Source: an uncultured Bacteroidales bacterium
GTDB taxonomy: Bacteria > Bacteroidota > Bacteroidia > Bacteroidales > UBA932
Direction of reading: 5' to 3'
DNA length: 64,000 bases
Assembly: GCA_944323845.1 (NCBI GenBank)
Contig: CALUUA010000009.1
Coordinates: 18,444-82,443, forward strand
The notes under the pieces are model-generated. The model was not told the DNA's origin, ran no database searches, and saw only the letters and a list, made by a program, of their open reading frames with translations. Positions 34,652-43,671 of this stretch are shown in pieces. Position 1 is the first letter of the stretch. Every line of letters begins with the position of its first letter. A program made the translations under genes and the position numbers.

Positions 34652-37327
34652 ATGAAGAATTTTATATCAAAAATATGGTTTCCGGCAGTGCTGACCATGA
34701 CAGCCGCCTTCCAGTCATTCGGTATAGATGCAGGAAGATATGTCAGAGGTTCAGTCCAGCAAGACAGCCTGACGGCCGCCATAGGGGAAGCAGACAGTAT
34801 TCTGGCCCGGGATGGAGTCGTGACCGACTCTCTCGTCGCCAATGACACTGTTTTCGTTTCCGACACCATTACAGGTTCTCCTGCAGACTCTCTTCCGGCG
34901 CGGGACACTATCGTCATTCCCGACTCGCTCAGATACACCGACACACTCAAGTTCAAATACTACATTGCACTCAAGGACAGCGTCACACGGGCTGCCGTCA
35001 GAGACTCATTGAGGAGCATCGGCGACTCGCTTGGACTCCACAGGCTTGATTCTCTTGTTTTCAAGGATTCCACCGAGACGGCGATAAGGGATTCCATAGC
35101 GTGGTTCAACTCATTGTCCCGGAGGGACAGGAAAAAATATCTGGCTGAGCTCAGGGACGCGCAGAAACTTGTCGAACTGGACAGTATTCTGGCCGCAAAG
35201 GACAGCATCAGGGCATACAAGGACAGCATCATAGAAAATACTCCGCGTATTCTCAATACCTATGTCCTTCCCGACTCCATGCAGTACAAGCGTCTGGTCA
35301 TGTGGGATCACGACAGGTATTTCAACGATATCAGACTTCGGGAAAACGACACGACATACAATTACCACTTCACCGAATATCCTTTCCTGAAGGACGATGT
35401 GAACGCCGTTTACTTGGGTGTAATCGGCTCGCCTACGGAGACTTATAACTTCTTCAAGAGGGAGGAGGCCGAAAATGCCGTGTTCTATACCCCATACATG
35501 GCGTACAGCTACACCCCTGAAAATCTCCCGATGTACAACACGAAGACCCCGTACACGGAACTGGCTTATTGGGGGACGCTGTTCGCCAACGCCGAAAAGG
35601 AGGAAAGCAATGTCAGGGTAATGACCACCCAGAACATCCTTCCCGAACTCAACCTGAGGCTGGAATACAACAGGTTCGGCGGAAACGGAATGCTCCAGAA
35701 CGAGGATACTGACAACAGGACCTTTGTGGCTGCCGCCAATTATCTCGGCAAGAAGTATTTCATGAATGTCGGCTATATCTACAACCGGATAGAGAAAAGC
35801 GAGAACGGAGGTATCATAGACAATTCATGGATCAGGGATACCACTGTGGATGCCCGGGAAATAGCGGTACGTCTGAAAGAGGCCGGAAATACCGTGAAGA
35901 AAAACACTGTCTTCCTCGACCAGTCATACAGGATACCGTTCGACTTCCTGTCGAAGGAGGCAAGGGAAGAAAGAAAGGCCAGGAAGGCGGAAAAGGCATT
36001 CAGGGACAGCCTGATGGCTACCGGCGACACAGCCGCCATCAGCCGATATCTTCTGGCACAGGCCGAGAAGGAGGCCGCTTCTGCCATGAGCGCAGACAGC
36101 ATCGACACTGACATCACCACGGCTTTCATCGGCCACTGTTCCGAATATTCGGTCTACACGAAATCGTACTATGACGAAATATCATCCAGCGACACCGACG
36201 GCAGGGATTTCTTCGGAAACAACTTTTATCTGAATCCGACTGCCAGCCGCGACTCTTTAAGGGTAATGAAGCTGGACAACAGGATTTTCCTGCGTCTTCA
36301 GCCATGGTCCAGCGACGGGATAGTCTCCAAACTGGATGTGGGAATCGGGGACAAGCTCTTGAACTATCATGATTTCAACAGGCTCAGCTACCTGCAGAAG
36401 AGCAAACCGGTGGTGCGGAACTCCGCATATCTGTATGCAGGAGCGCAGGGGCAGCTGAAGAAATACATGCATTGGAACGCCACAGGCAGGTACACATTCC
36501 TGGGAAGCGAAATAAATGACTTCTCGGTGAATGCCAATTTGTCAGTCAACTTCTATCCTTTCAGAAGGCACAGGAACAGTCCTCTGAACCTTAATTTCCA
36601 CTTTGAGACAAGTCTCAGAGAGCCAGACTATTATGAACAGCATTTGCATACCAACCATTACTGGTGGGACAATAATTTCGGGAAAGTGTCCACCACGAAG
36701 GCCGAGGCCTCGCTCAATATTCCGGTATGGAATTTGAGCGCGTTCTTCGGATATGCATTGCTGGGCAACAACATATACTACGATAACCACGGATCAATAC
36801 AGCAAAACGAAGTACCGATGAGCGTCATGACAGCCTCTGTCATGAAAAACTTCAGGCTTTGGAATTTCCACTTTGACCACAAGGCGCTTTTCCAGCTCTC
36901 CTCGAACGAGGATGTGCTGCCGCTGCCTATGCTGGCCCTGAATTTCAGGTATTATTTCCAGTTCAATGTGGTCAGGGATGTGATGCAGATGCAGATCGGG
37001 GCCAATGCTACCTTCGAGACGAAATGGCATGCTCCTGCCTACAACCCGGTTTTGGGCGTATTCCATACCCAGAACGAGGAAATGTACGGCAACTGCCCTT
37101 ACATTGATGTTTTCGTGAACATCCAGTGGAAGAGGGCATGCATCTTCATCAAGGCTGTGAACTTAGGTATGGGCTGGCCGAACAAATCGGCGGACTACTT
37201 CAGCGCACACCATTACATCAGGCCGCAGCAGGCCTTTAAAGTGGGTATTTTCTGGCCGTTTTATGTTCAACCTAAGAGGGTCTCCAATTTCGGGGACTCA
37301 AAAGAGCTGGGAAGCTCGCAGAAATAG
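34652..37327 (+). CDS. Putative outer-membrane porin, Porin_10 family, with Asp-Ser repeat region
   Basis: An 891-residue protein with a signal peptide, then (about 25-205) an unusual region with many D-S-[LI] or D-T-[ILV] steps, rich in Asp, Ser, Leu, Ile. From about 215 (MWDHDRYFNDIRLRENDTTYNYHFTEYPFL) onward it has the alternating aromatic strands of the Bacteroidota 'putative porin' family, ending in GIFWPFYVQPKR. A charged insert (about 430-490, KEAREERKARKAEKAFRDS) looks like a loop or helix. Family role is not established; an outer-membrane barrel is likely. The lytic transglycosylase gene follows after 10 bases. Confidence 0.8.
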   Translation: MKNFISKIWFPAVLTMTAAFQSFGIDAGRYVRGSVQQDSLTAAIGEADSILARDGVVTDSLVANDTVFVSDTITGSPADSLPARDTIVIPDSLRYTDTLKFKYYIALKDSVTRAAVRDSLRSIGDSLGLHRLDSLVFKDSTETAIRDSIAWFNSLSRRDRKKYLAELRDAQKLVELDSILAAKDSIRAYKDSIIENTPRILNTYVLPDSMQYKRLVMWDHDRYFNDIRLRENDTTYNYHFTEYPFLKDDVNAVYLGVIGSPTETYNFFKREEAENAVFYTPYMAYSYTPENLPMYNTKTPYTELAYWGTLFANAEKEESNVRVMTTQNILPELNLRLEYNRFGGNGMLQNEDTDNRTFVAAANYLGKKYFMNVGYIYNRIEKSENGGIIDNSWIRDTTVDAREIAVRLKEAGNTVKKNTVFLDQSYRIPFDFLSKEAREERKARKAEKAFRDSLMATGDTAAISRYLLAQAEKEAASAMSADSIDTDITTAFIGHCSEYSVYTKSYYDEISSSDTDGRDFFGNNFYLNPTASRDSLRVMKLDNRIFLRLQPWSSDGIVSKLDVGIGDKLLNYHDFNRLSYLQKSKPVVRNSAYLYAGAQGQLKKYMHWNATGRYTFLGSEINDFSVNANLSVNFYPFRRHRNSPLNLNFHFETSLREPDYYEQHLHTNHYWWDNNFGKVSTTKAEASLNIPVWNLSAFFGYALLGNNIYYDNHGSIQQNEVPMSVMTASVMKNFRLWNFHFDHKALFQLSSNEDVLPLPMLALNFRYYFQFNVVRDVMQMQIGANATFETKWHAPAYNPVLGVFHTQNEEMYGNCPYIDVFVNIQWKRACIFIKAVNLGMGWPNKSADYFSAHHYIRPQQAFKVGIFWPFYVQPKRVSNFGDSKELGSSQK

Positions 37328-37337
37328 GAGATTTGTT

Positions 37338-38408
37338 ATGAAAATTACAGGAAAAATGCGCTCTTCAATGAGGTATTGCGCCGCTTTTGCTCTGGTCTTC
37401 GGATCAGTGACCATAGGCGAAAGATCCAACGCAGTGGACAGTGCGAGTCCTTATGAAACATTCGGAGGCGACACAGTCAGATGCGTGATCAACACCGGAA
37501 ACGAAAACTATGGAAGAAACGGTTTCAGGACAGGCTTCAGCTATGATCTGCTTCGTGAATTCGGCAGGCACATAGGAGCCGAGGTAAAAATCACCCTTGC
37601 AGACAACCACTGCGACTATGTGGATTCTCTGGAGAAGGGAACGATCGACATCATGGTGCTGCCGGACACGTGCGACCATCACGGAAACGGAATCATCCTG
37701 TCCAGAAAGATCGACAACATGGTATGGGCAATCAACAGTGATGACATAGCCAAAATCAAGGAAGTCAATACGTGGATAGCCACATACACGGAAACGGAGG
37801 CCTACCGTCGGATGTGGGTACAATACCACAAAGCCGTAAATCCTCTGTCCAAGTTCGAAAGGGGGATGATTTCATCGAAGATAAGCCCTTATGACAAGCT
37901 CATAAAGGAATACGCCGGAAAACTCGGATGGGACTGGAGAATGCTGGCGGCCGTCATCTATCAGGAATCCAAATTCTCGATCAACACGGTTTCGCACAGG
38001 GGCGCCACAGGCCTCATGCAGGTAATGCCTGCCACGGCCCGGTATTATGGAGTGACGGACCTTCTGGATCCTGAAGAGAACATCAAGGCCGGAACCATGC
38101 ATCTGGCCCGACTCGAAAGGCTGTACGGAGATGAAGGAATGACCGATTTCGAAATGATAAAGTTCGTTCTGGCATCATACAATGCCGGTGAAGGAAGGAT
38201 AGCCGACTGCAGGAATCTGGCGGCCGCCAGAAATCTGAACACAAACAGATGGGATGACATACTGAAAGTCATTCCGTCCATGAGGGAGGATGCCACGCTG
38301 CAGGAAGTGAATCTGAAGTTCGGCAAGTTCAACGGAACCGAAACCATGAACTATGTCGACAATATCCTGAACATCTATTCGGCATTCTGCGAAATCTGCC
38401 CTGCATAG
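37338..38408 (+). CDS. MltF-like lytic transglycosylase with shortened sensor domain
   Basis: A 356-residue envelope protein. After a signal or anchor (about 10-28) comes a piece of a periplasmic solute-binding domain (about 46-165: VRCVINTGNENYG, GFSYDLLREFG, EKGTIDIMVLPD, YTETEAYRRMW). The C-terminal domain (about 182-345) is an SLT family 1 transglycosylase with catalytic Glu210 in IYQESKFS, then GLMQVMPATARYYG, NIKAGTMHL and LASYNAGEGRI. It should cut peptidoglycan glycan strands to 1,6-anhydro-muropeptides. The sensor part is about 120 residues against about 220 in MltF. ATG 37338 was chosen; upstream frame overlaps the porin gene. Confidence 0.88.
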   Translation: MKITGKMRSSMRYCAAFALVFGSVTIGERSNAVDSASPYETFGGDTVRCVINTGNENYGRNGFRTGFSYDLLREFGRHIGAEVKITLADNHCDYVDSLEKGTIDIMVLPDTCDHHGNGIILSRKIDNMVWAINSDDIAKIKEVNTWIATYTETEAYRRMWVQYHKAVNPLSKFERGMISSKISPYDKLIKEYAGKLGWDWRMLAAVIYQESKFSINTVSHRGATGLMQVMPATARYYGVTDLLDPEENIKAGTMHLARLERLYGDEGMTDFEMIKFVLASYNAGEGRIADCRNLAAARNLNTNRWDDILKVIPSMREDATLQEVNLKFGKFNGTETMNYVDNILNIYSAFCEICPA

Positions 38409-38430
38409 TCCGGCATGATTCACCCCGGCG

Positions 38431-39603
38431 TCAGCTCATTCTGACGGTTTTCGCAGGATCGACACGTGAAATGAACATTGATGGCAGCAGAAGCAGCAGC
38501 ATTATCACCAGATAGGCTGCCGCATCTGCTGCCAATATTTTAAACAATTCGAGATGGACCGGAACAAAGGAAATGAAATAATTTTCCGGGTCAAGAGTAA
38601 TGACACGGGTCGCATTCTGGACGGCGCAGAAAATAAAGGCGAGCAAATTGCCGGCAGCCATCCCTTTCAATACAAGAGAAGACGCCGAGCGCAGAAAGAC
38701 TCCGGCGATGGTACGATCTGTCATCCCCAATGACTTGAGAATCCCTATTGTGGATATATTTTCGAAAAGAAGTATGAGCAGGCCTGAAATCATGTTGAAT
38801 CCGGCCACGACAGTCATAAGGACAAGGATGACCATGACATTGAAATCTATCAGGGCCAGCCAGTCGAAAAGCTGGGGCTCCGACTCGGCCGCCGAAATAC
38901 TGATGACAGACCCGTCCTCGTCGGCTGAATACAAGAGGGTCATGGCTCCGATCTCCGCAGCAATGCTTTTCATGGTCTCCTCCGACCGGTAAGGTTCTTC
39001 CAAAAGAATCTCGAAAGCCGATACCTGATCTTCCGACCATCCGTTAATTCTTCTGATATCGGACAGCGAGGCATACACTACCAGCCGGTCGTCGGCTTCC
39101 GTCAGGGCCTCATACACCGAATCTATCCTGAATTTCCTGACTTTCACCCTTTCCCCTACAAAATAAGCCTGAAAACTGTCTCCCGGTCCTGATGACAACA
39201 TGTCTGCCAGCCGGGAAGGGATGCTGACTGCAAGCGATGAGGAATCAGACGGGATGAAAGTCTCTGTCCCCTTGAAGAGTACGCCATGCACTATGCCGTC
39301 CTTCTTCACTATCCCGGCCCTGTAGATGACAGGGCTTACCGACTTTACGCCGCGAAGCGAATCTACGTGGGGAAGATACGACGGATATCTGTTTATCGGG
39401 GAATTTTCCGACAGCCAGTCCATGTCGGAAGGAATCAGCCGGACATCGCCGGCTGCAGACGATATGGCATCACGGATTTCCTTGCGGAACCCGGAGGACA
39501 CGGATACGGCTATGATCATCACCAGAAAACTCAACGCGATGGAAATGACTGCCGTCTTTCCCCGGAAATGCAGTCTTCGCGAAATGAATCCGGTGACATC
39601 CAT
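38431..39603 (-). CDS. FtsX-like ABC transporter permease (LolC/E-like)
   Basis: A 390-residue inner-membrane protein: start GFISRRLHFRGKTAVISIALSF with helix one (about 20-38), a periplasmic domain (about 40-255) and three C-terminal helices with the FtsX block ENISTIGILKSLGMTDRTIAGVF. It ends in VDPAKTVRMS, the usual form for this family. No ATPase gene is adjacent. It is seven bases downstream of the M13 peptidase gene and was probably co-transcribed with it. It is a distant relative of the permease at 15383. Confidence 0.85.
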   Translation of the reverse strand: MDVTGFISRRLHFRGKTAVISIALSFLVMIIAVSVSSGFRKEIRDAISSAAGDVRLIPSDMDWLSENSPINRYPSYLPHVDSLRGVKSVSPVIYRAGIVKKDGIVHGVLFKGTETFIPSDSSSLAVSIPSRLADMLSSGPGDSFQAYFVGERVKVRKFRIDSVYEALTEADDRLVVYASLSDIRRINGWSEDQVSAFEILLEEPYRSEETMKSIAAEIGAMTLLYSADEDGSVISISAAESEPQLFDWLALIDFNVMVILVLMTVVAGFNMISGLLILLFENISTIGILKSLGMTDRTIAGVFLRSASSLVLKGMAAGNLLAFIFCAVQNATRVITLDPENYFISFVPVHLELFKILAADAAAYLVIMLLLLLPSMFISRVDPAKTVRMS

Positions 39604-39610
39604 GTGCTTC

Positions 39611-41623
39611 TTACCAGATGATTACGCGTTCCTCTTCAGGACGGTACATGGCATCTCCTGCCTCTATGCCGAATGCATCGAAGAATGTCTGGAGATTCCT
39701 CAATGTGACATTTACCCTGTTTTCACCGAGGGAATGCACATCCAGTCTGGTCAGTCTTGCCTTTTCCTGATCAGTGATGTTCATGGCCCATATGTTGGCA
39801 TACGACAGGTAAAATCGCTGTTCTGCAGTAAATCCGTCGATATCAGCCGGCCTTTCTCCTCCGAAGGAATTCTGAAGAGCCGTATATGCCACGCGGAGGC
39901 CGCCCTGATCAGCTATATTCTCGCCAAGGCATAATGCCCCGTTTGCCTTCAGGCCCGGGAGGACAGTGACCGAATCGAACTGGGCCACAAGGACATCAGT
40001 CATTTTCCTGAAAGCTTCCTCATCCTCCGGTTTCCACCAGTCGGTCATATTGCCGTTCTTGTCGAAGTGCCGGCCCTGATCATCGAAGCCGTGCGTCATC
40101 TCATGACTGATGACCACGCCTATGGCTCCGTAATTGACTGCATCATCCGCCTCCGGATTGAAGAAAGGAGGCTGGAGGATGGCTGCCGGGAAGCATATCT
40201 CGTTCGTGGCAGGGTTATAATAGGCGTTGACGGTCTGAGGGCTCATGAGCCACTCTGTCTTGTCCACCGGTTTCTGAAGTCTGGAGAAATTGTCCGCCAT
40301 ATTCCATGCCCTGATGTTGCGCACATTCTCCATATATGTCAGTGTAGGATTGATTATCAGGGAGGAATAATCCTTCCATGTGTCCGGATACCCTACCTTC
40401 ACCACTATGGCATCCAGTTTTTCCTTGGCGAAGGTCTTGGTAGAGTCGGACATCCATTTCAGAGAATCAATATGCTCGGCAAGGGCTGTCCTGATGTTGG
40501 ACACCATGACAAGCATGGCATCTTTCGACGACTGAGGGAAGTATGTTTCCACATAAAGTTTGCCTACGGCTTCAGGCAAGAGGCTGCTGGCTACGTCCAA
40601 AGAACGCTTCCACCGCGGCTTCTTTTCCTTGGCTCCGGCCATGGTCCGGCTGAAGAAGTCGAAATATGCATCGTAGAAATCCTCTCCGAGCACCGTGCAG
40701 AACTCTGAAATGTGCTGTGCAGCCAAATATTTCTTCAACTGTTCCTGACTGAATGCAGTGAACAGGGAATCGAGGCCTTTCAGATACGAAGGCTGGCCGA
40801 CGATGATTTTGTCCGGTTCTTCGATACCGAGTTCCCTGAACCATGCCCCGAAATCGAAGGCAGGATATGCCGCCTTGAGATCCTTGGCGGAAATCGGATT
40901 GTATGATTTCTTCACGTCACGCAGCTCTACTGCCGACCATGAAATCTCCGCTATTGCATCTTCTACCTCAAGCACTTCGGCCGCCACCGTATCAGGATTT
41001 TCCATGCCGGCGAGACCGATTATGCGGGCCAGATACTGTCTGTAGGCATCTTTGATACCTGCATTGGCCGTATCCAGATAATAGTCCCTGTCCCCCATGC
41101 CCAGACCTGACTGAGAAATATACAGGACATTGGCATCGCTGTTCACCATGTCTGCGGATACATATCCTGCAAAAAAAGGAAATTCGGCGACCGAATGCAT
41201 CCTCGCCACGACCTCGGCCAGAGATCTGCTGTCACTGATGGCCGCTATCTCATCGAGACCTTTCTTCAGAGGAGCAGCCCCTTCCGATGAAAGTCTGGCC
41301 GAATCCAGCCCCATAGAATACAGGTCATTGATTTTCTGGGCCTCGCTGCCCGGTACGGGACTGCTTTCGGACAGATTCTCGAACAGCTGGCGGATCTGCT
41401 TTTCATTGTTGTCTATAAGTTCATTGAACGTCCCGTAACGGGCATATTCCGGCGTCAACGGATGCGAATCCATCCATCCGCCTGTGGCATATCTGTAAAA
41501 ATCCTCACCCGGGTCGACACTCAGATCCATATTGGAGATGTCGAGCGCAGGCCTGGCATTTTCGGGCTGTCTACATGAAATCACTGCAGCAAGTGCAAAC
41601 ATAAGACATACAATTCTATTCAT
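39611..41623 (-). CDS. M13-family zinc endopeptidase (PepO/neprilysin-like), lipoprotein
   Basis: A 670-residue protein with a lipoprotein signal (LMFALAAVISC). M13 marks are present in order: the start block DLSVDPGEDFYRYATGGW, the substrate block VNAYYNPATNEICFPAAILQPPFF, the zinc site GVVISHEMTHGFDDQG (HEMTH), the third ligand block LCLGENIADQGGL and the end VNVTLRNLQTFFDAF. The end YRPEEERVIIW is typical. It should degrade peptides in the periplasm or at the surface. Start 41623 is used; an ATG two codons earlier (41629) is equally possible. Confidence 0.94.
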   Translation of the reverse strand: MNRIVCLMFALAAVISCRQPENARPALDISNMDLSVDPGEDFYRYATGGWMDSHPLTPEYARYGTFNELIDNNEKQIRQLFENLSESSPVPGSEAQKINDLYSMGLDSARLSSEGAAPLKKGLDEIAAISDSRSLAEVVARMHSVAEFPFFAGYVSADMVNSDANVLYISQSGLGMGDRDYYLDTANAGIKDAYRQYLARIIGLAGMENPDTVAAEVLEVEDAIAEISWSAVELRDVKKSYNPISAKDLKAAYPAFDFGAWFRELGIEEPDKIIVGQPSYLKGLDSLFTAFSQEQLKKYLAAQHISEFCTVLGEDFYDAYFDFFSRTMAGAKEKKPRWKRSLDVASSLLPEAVGKLYVETYFPQSSKDAMLVMVSNIRTALAEHIDSLKWMSDSTKTFAKEKLDAIVVKVGYPDTWKDYSSLIINPTLTYMENVRNIRAWNMADNFSRLQKPVDKTEWLMSPQTVNAYYNPATNEICFPAAILQPPFFNPEADDAVNYGAIGVVISHEMTHGFDDQGRHFDKNGNMTDWWKPEDEEAFRKMTDVLVAQFDSVTVLPGLKANGALCLGENIADQGGLRVAYTALQNSFGGERPADIDGFTAEQRFYLSYANIWAMNITDQEKARLTRLDVHSLGENRVNVTLRNLQTFFDAFGIEAGDAMYRPEEERVIIW

Positions 41624-41647
41624 AATCATGTTTTTGATACAATCGTA

Positions 41648-41655
41648 CAAAGATA
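41648..41655 (-). promoter_or_regulatory. -7 box of the M13 peptidase operon
   Basis: Minus strand TATCTTTG, a perfect match, 24 bases before the start at 41623. I see no TTTG at the normal distance upstream. Confidence 0.5.
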
Positions 41656-41728
41656 CTGATTAATTTAAAACGAATTTTATTTTTTTGCATATTTGCACCC
41701 GAAAAACCGTCGGAAACATAATTTTTCC

Positions 41729-42697
41729 ATGACATCCGGAAATTTGACAAAGAAAATCATAGGATTCATCAGATCCTGGGCCCTGCCTTCAGCCATTGTG
41801 ACAGGGATACTTCTGTATGTCATTTATGACAATATTCCCGGACTCGCGCCAGCCGGGCCTTATCTGAAAAAGACAGTGGACATACTCCAGCCTCTGCTCA
41901 TCTTTTCCATGCTTTTCCTGTCATTCTGCCGTATCGAGCCGAAGGATCTAAGACCGAGGAAATGGCATGTATGGCTGTTGCTGACACAGGCTGCAGGTTT
42001 CTCCATGCTCGCAGCCGCCATGATACTCATGCCGGATTACCATTGGAAAGTCCTGATAGAAGGAGCCATGCTGTGCCTCATATGTCCCACGGCCACCGCA
42101 GCCGCTGTGGTCACGGCCAAACTTGGAGGCGACTTGCCTGGAATCACGGCATACACCATCCTCATAAACATGGTCACGGCCGTACTGGTGCCTGTATTCC
42201 TGCCTTTCGTCCACCCGGAAGACGGCATTTCCTTTTTCACAGCTTCGAGCATGATACTCGCAAGGATATTCCCAATGCTGATAGCTCCGTGCCTGCTGGC
42301 TTTCCTCGTGAGGTATCTGGCTCCGCACCTGCATGAATGGCTGTTGAAATTCGACAATCTGCCTTTCTACCTGTGGTGCGTATCCCTTACGCTCGCGATA
42401 GCCATGACCACAAGGTCTATCGTACACAGCACGACTCCTGCCATATATCAGGTATGTCTGGCAGCTGTCTCGCTCCTCTGCTGCGCCTTCCAGTTCATGG
42501 CAGGAAAAAAGATAGGGAAAAGATACGGAGCCGCCATCACTGCCGGACAGGCTCTCGGACAGAAAAACACGGTATTCGCCATCTGGATGGGCTATACCTT
42601 CATGACGCCGGTATCCTCGATTGCCGGAGGATTTTACTGCATCTGGCACAACCTATTCAACTCATACCAGCTGTACGAACGCTCCCGCAGGAAATGA
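41729..42697 (+). CDS. BASS-family (bile acid:sodium symporter-like) transporter
   Basis: A 322-residue membrane protein with about ten hydrophobic helices. The pattern VDILQPLLIFSMLFLSFC in helix 2-3, LICPTATAAAVVTAKLGGDLPG and the late block GQALGQKNTVFAIWMGYTFM fit the bile acid:sodium symporter/auxin-efflux-like superfamily. Substrate unknown; members carry bile acids, organic anions, or pantoate. ATG 41729 was chosen because the upstream TTG at 41693 is inside a likely promoter. Its stop directly abuts the stop of the convergent TPR gene. Confidence 0.8.
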   Translation: MTSGNLTKKIIGFIRSWALPSAIVTGILLYVIYDNIPGLAPAGPYLKKTVDILQPLLIFSMLFLSFCRIEPKDLRPRKWHVWLLLTQAAGFSMLAAAMILMPDYHWKVLIEGAMLCLICPTATAAAVVTAKLGGDLPGITAYTILINMVTAVLVPVFLPFVHPEDGISFFTASSMILARIFPMLIAPCLLAFLVRYLAPHLHEWLLKFDNLPFYLWCVSLTLAIAMTTRSIVHSTTPAIYQVCLAAVSLLCCAFQFMAGKKIGKRYGAAITAGQALGQKNTVFAIWMGYTFMTPVSSIAGGFYCIWHNLFNSYQLYERSRRK

Positions 42698-43636
42698 CTA
42701 TCTGGACAGATATTCAAGCCGTGTTTCGGCTGCCAGCCTTTCTGTCTCCGGAGCGACTCCGATGAAATCAGCCAGATACTTTTTCTCCAGTTTCGTGTTC
42801 TTTTCCTGACGTGCCAGCAGAATGATATTCCTCAGCGCGCCGTAATCGTCAGGCTTTATTTTAAGCACCTTACGATAATATTTAAGAGCACTCCGGCTGT
42901 CCTTGGCCACCACGAGATCGTAAGTGCCCATATTGGACAGGAATACGGGATCCTTCGGATCTATCAGCAGCATCCTTTCGGAGAGAGTCCTGAATGCATT
43001 GTACGCAGAAGGTGTTCCCAGTCTGAAAAATGCCGAACAGTATTCCTGCATCGCCTGTCCGAAGAAGTCTTCCCCGATCTCATATCCTGGATACTCCCAT
43101 TCATACCCTTCCTGATCCTTGTCGACAAGCGACAACAGATATGACAGCGCCATGTCAGGGCTTCCTTTCTCATATGACATCAGGGCAGTCACTTTAGTGA
43201 AGCGAAGATCTATCCTGAACGGATATGCGGATATGGCCTTGTCCAGATAACGCATGCCGGACGAGAAAAGGTCGTCGTCATAATCCACTTCCTGAAAATA
43301 ATAGATATCCGTACCTGTAGAATCTTTCAGCGACAAGACAGGTTCTGCCCCTAAATATTTTTTCTGCGGCTTGACCACCACCGATGTGGACTGGGCCTTG
43401 GTGAAATAATAGTTGAACCATGCCGTAAGCATGTCGGCATTGAGGGAGTCCACAGCCATCCACTGATTAAGGACAGTTTCCACGCCCACCCCGTCATAAC
43501 CGAGTTTGGACACTATCAGTTCATATCTTCGGGCGTATGTCCCTGACAATTCTTCCTTTGTCTGCCCGGACATTTCCGGATCATGCGCCATGGCGCAAAT
43601 CAGGACGAGAGGCAATATCAATGACTTTCTTTTCAT
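42698..43636 (-). CDS. Periplasmic TPR-repeat protein
   Basis: A 312-residue protein with a short signal (MKRKSLILPLVLICAMAHD) and helical repeats through most of its length, the clearest being DPVFLSNMGTYDLVVAKDSRSALKYYRKVLKIKPDDYGALRNIILLARQ (shown in part), a canonical TPR pair at about 232-280. No catalytic motif. Last gene of the pyrE operon, 35 bases after the methyltransferase gene. Role unknown; a scaffold for envelope proteins is likely. Confidence 0.75.
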   Translation of the reverse strand: MKRKSLILPLVLICAMAHDPEMSGQTKEELSGTYARRYELIVSKLGYDGVGVETVLNQWMAVDSLNADMLTAWFNYYFTKAQSTSVVVKPQKKYLGAEPVLSLKDSTGTDIYYFQEVDYDDDLFSSGMRYLDKAISAYPFRIDLRFTKVTALMSYEKGSPDMALSYLLSLVDKDQEGYEWEYPGYEIGEDFFGQAMQEYCSAFFRLGTPSAYNAFRTLSERMLLIDPKDPVFLSNMGTYDLVVAKDSRSALKYYRKVLKIKPDDYGALRNIILLARQEKNTKLEKKYLADFIGVAPETERLAAETRLEYLSR

Positions 43637-43671
43637 AAACACAGTTATTTATTGCCCGAAGGGCAACCTAA

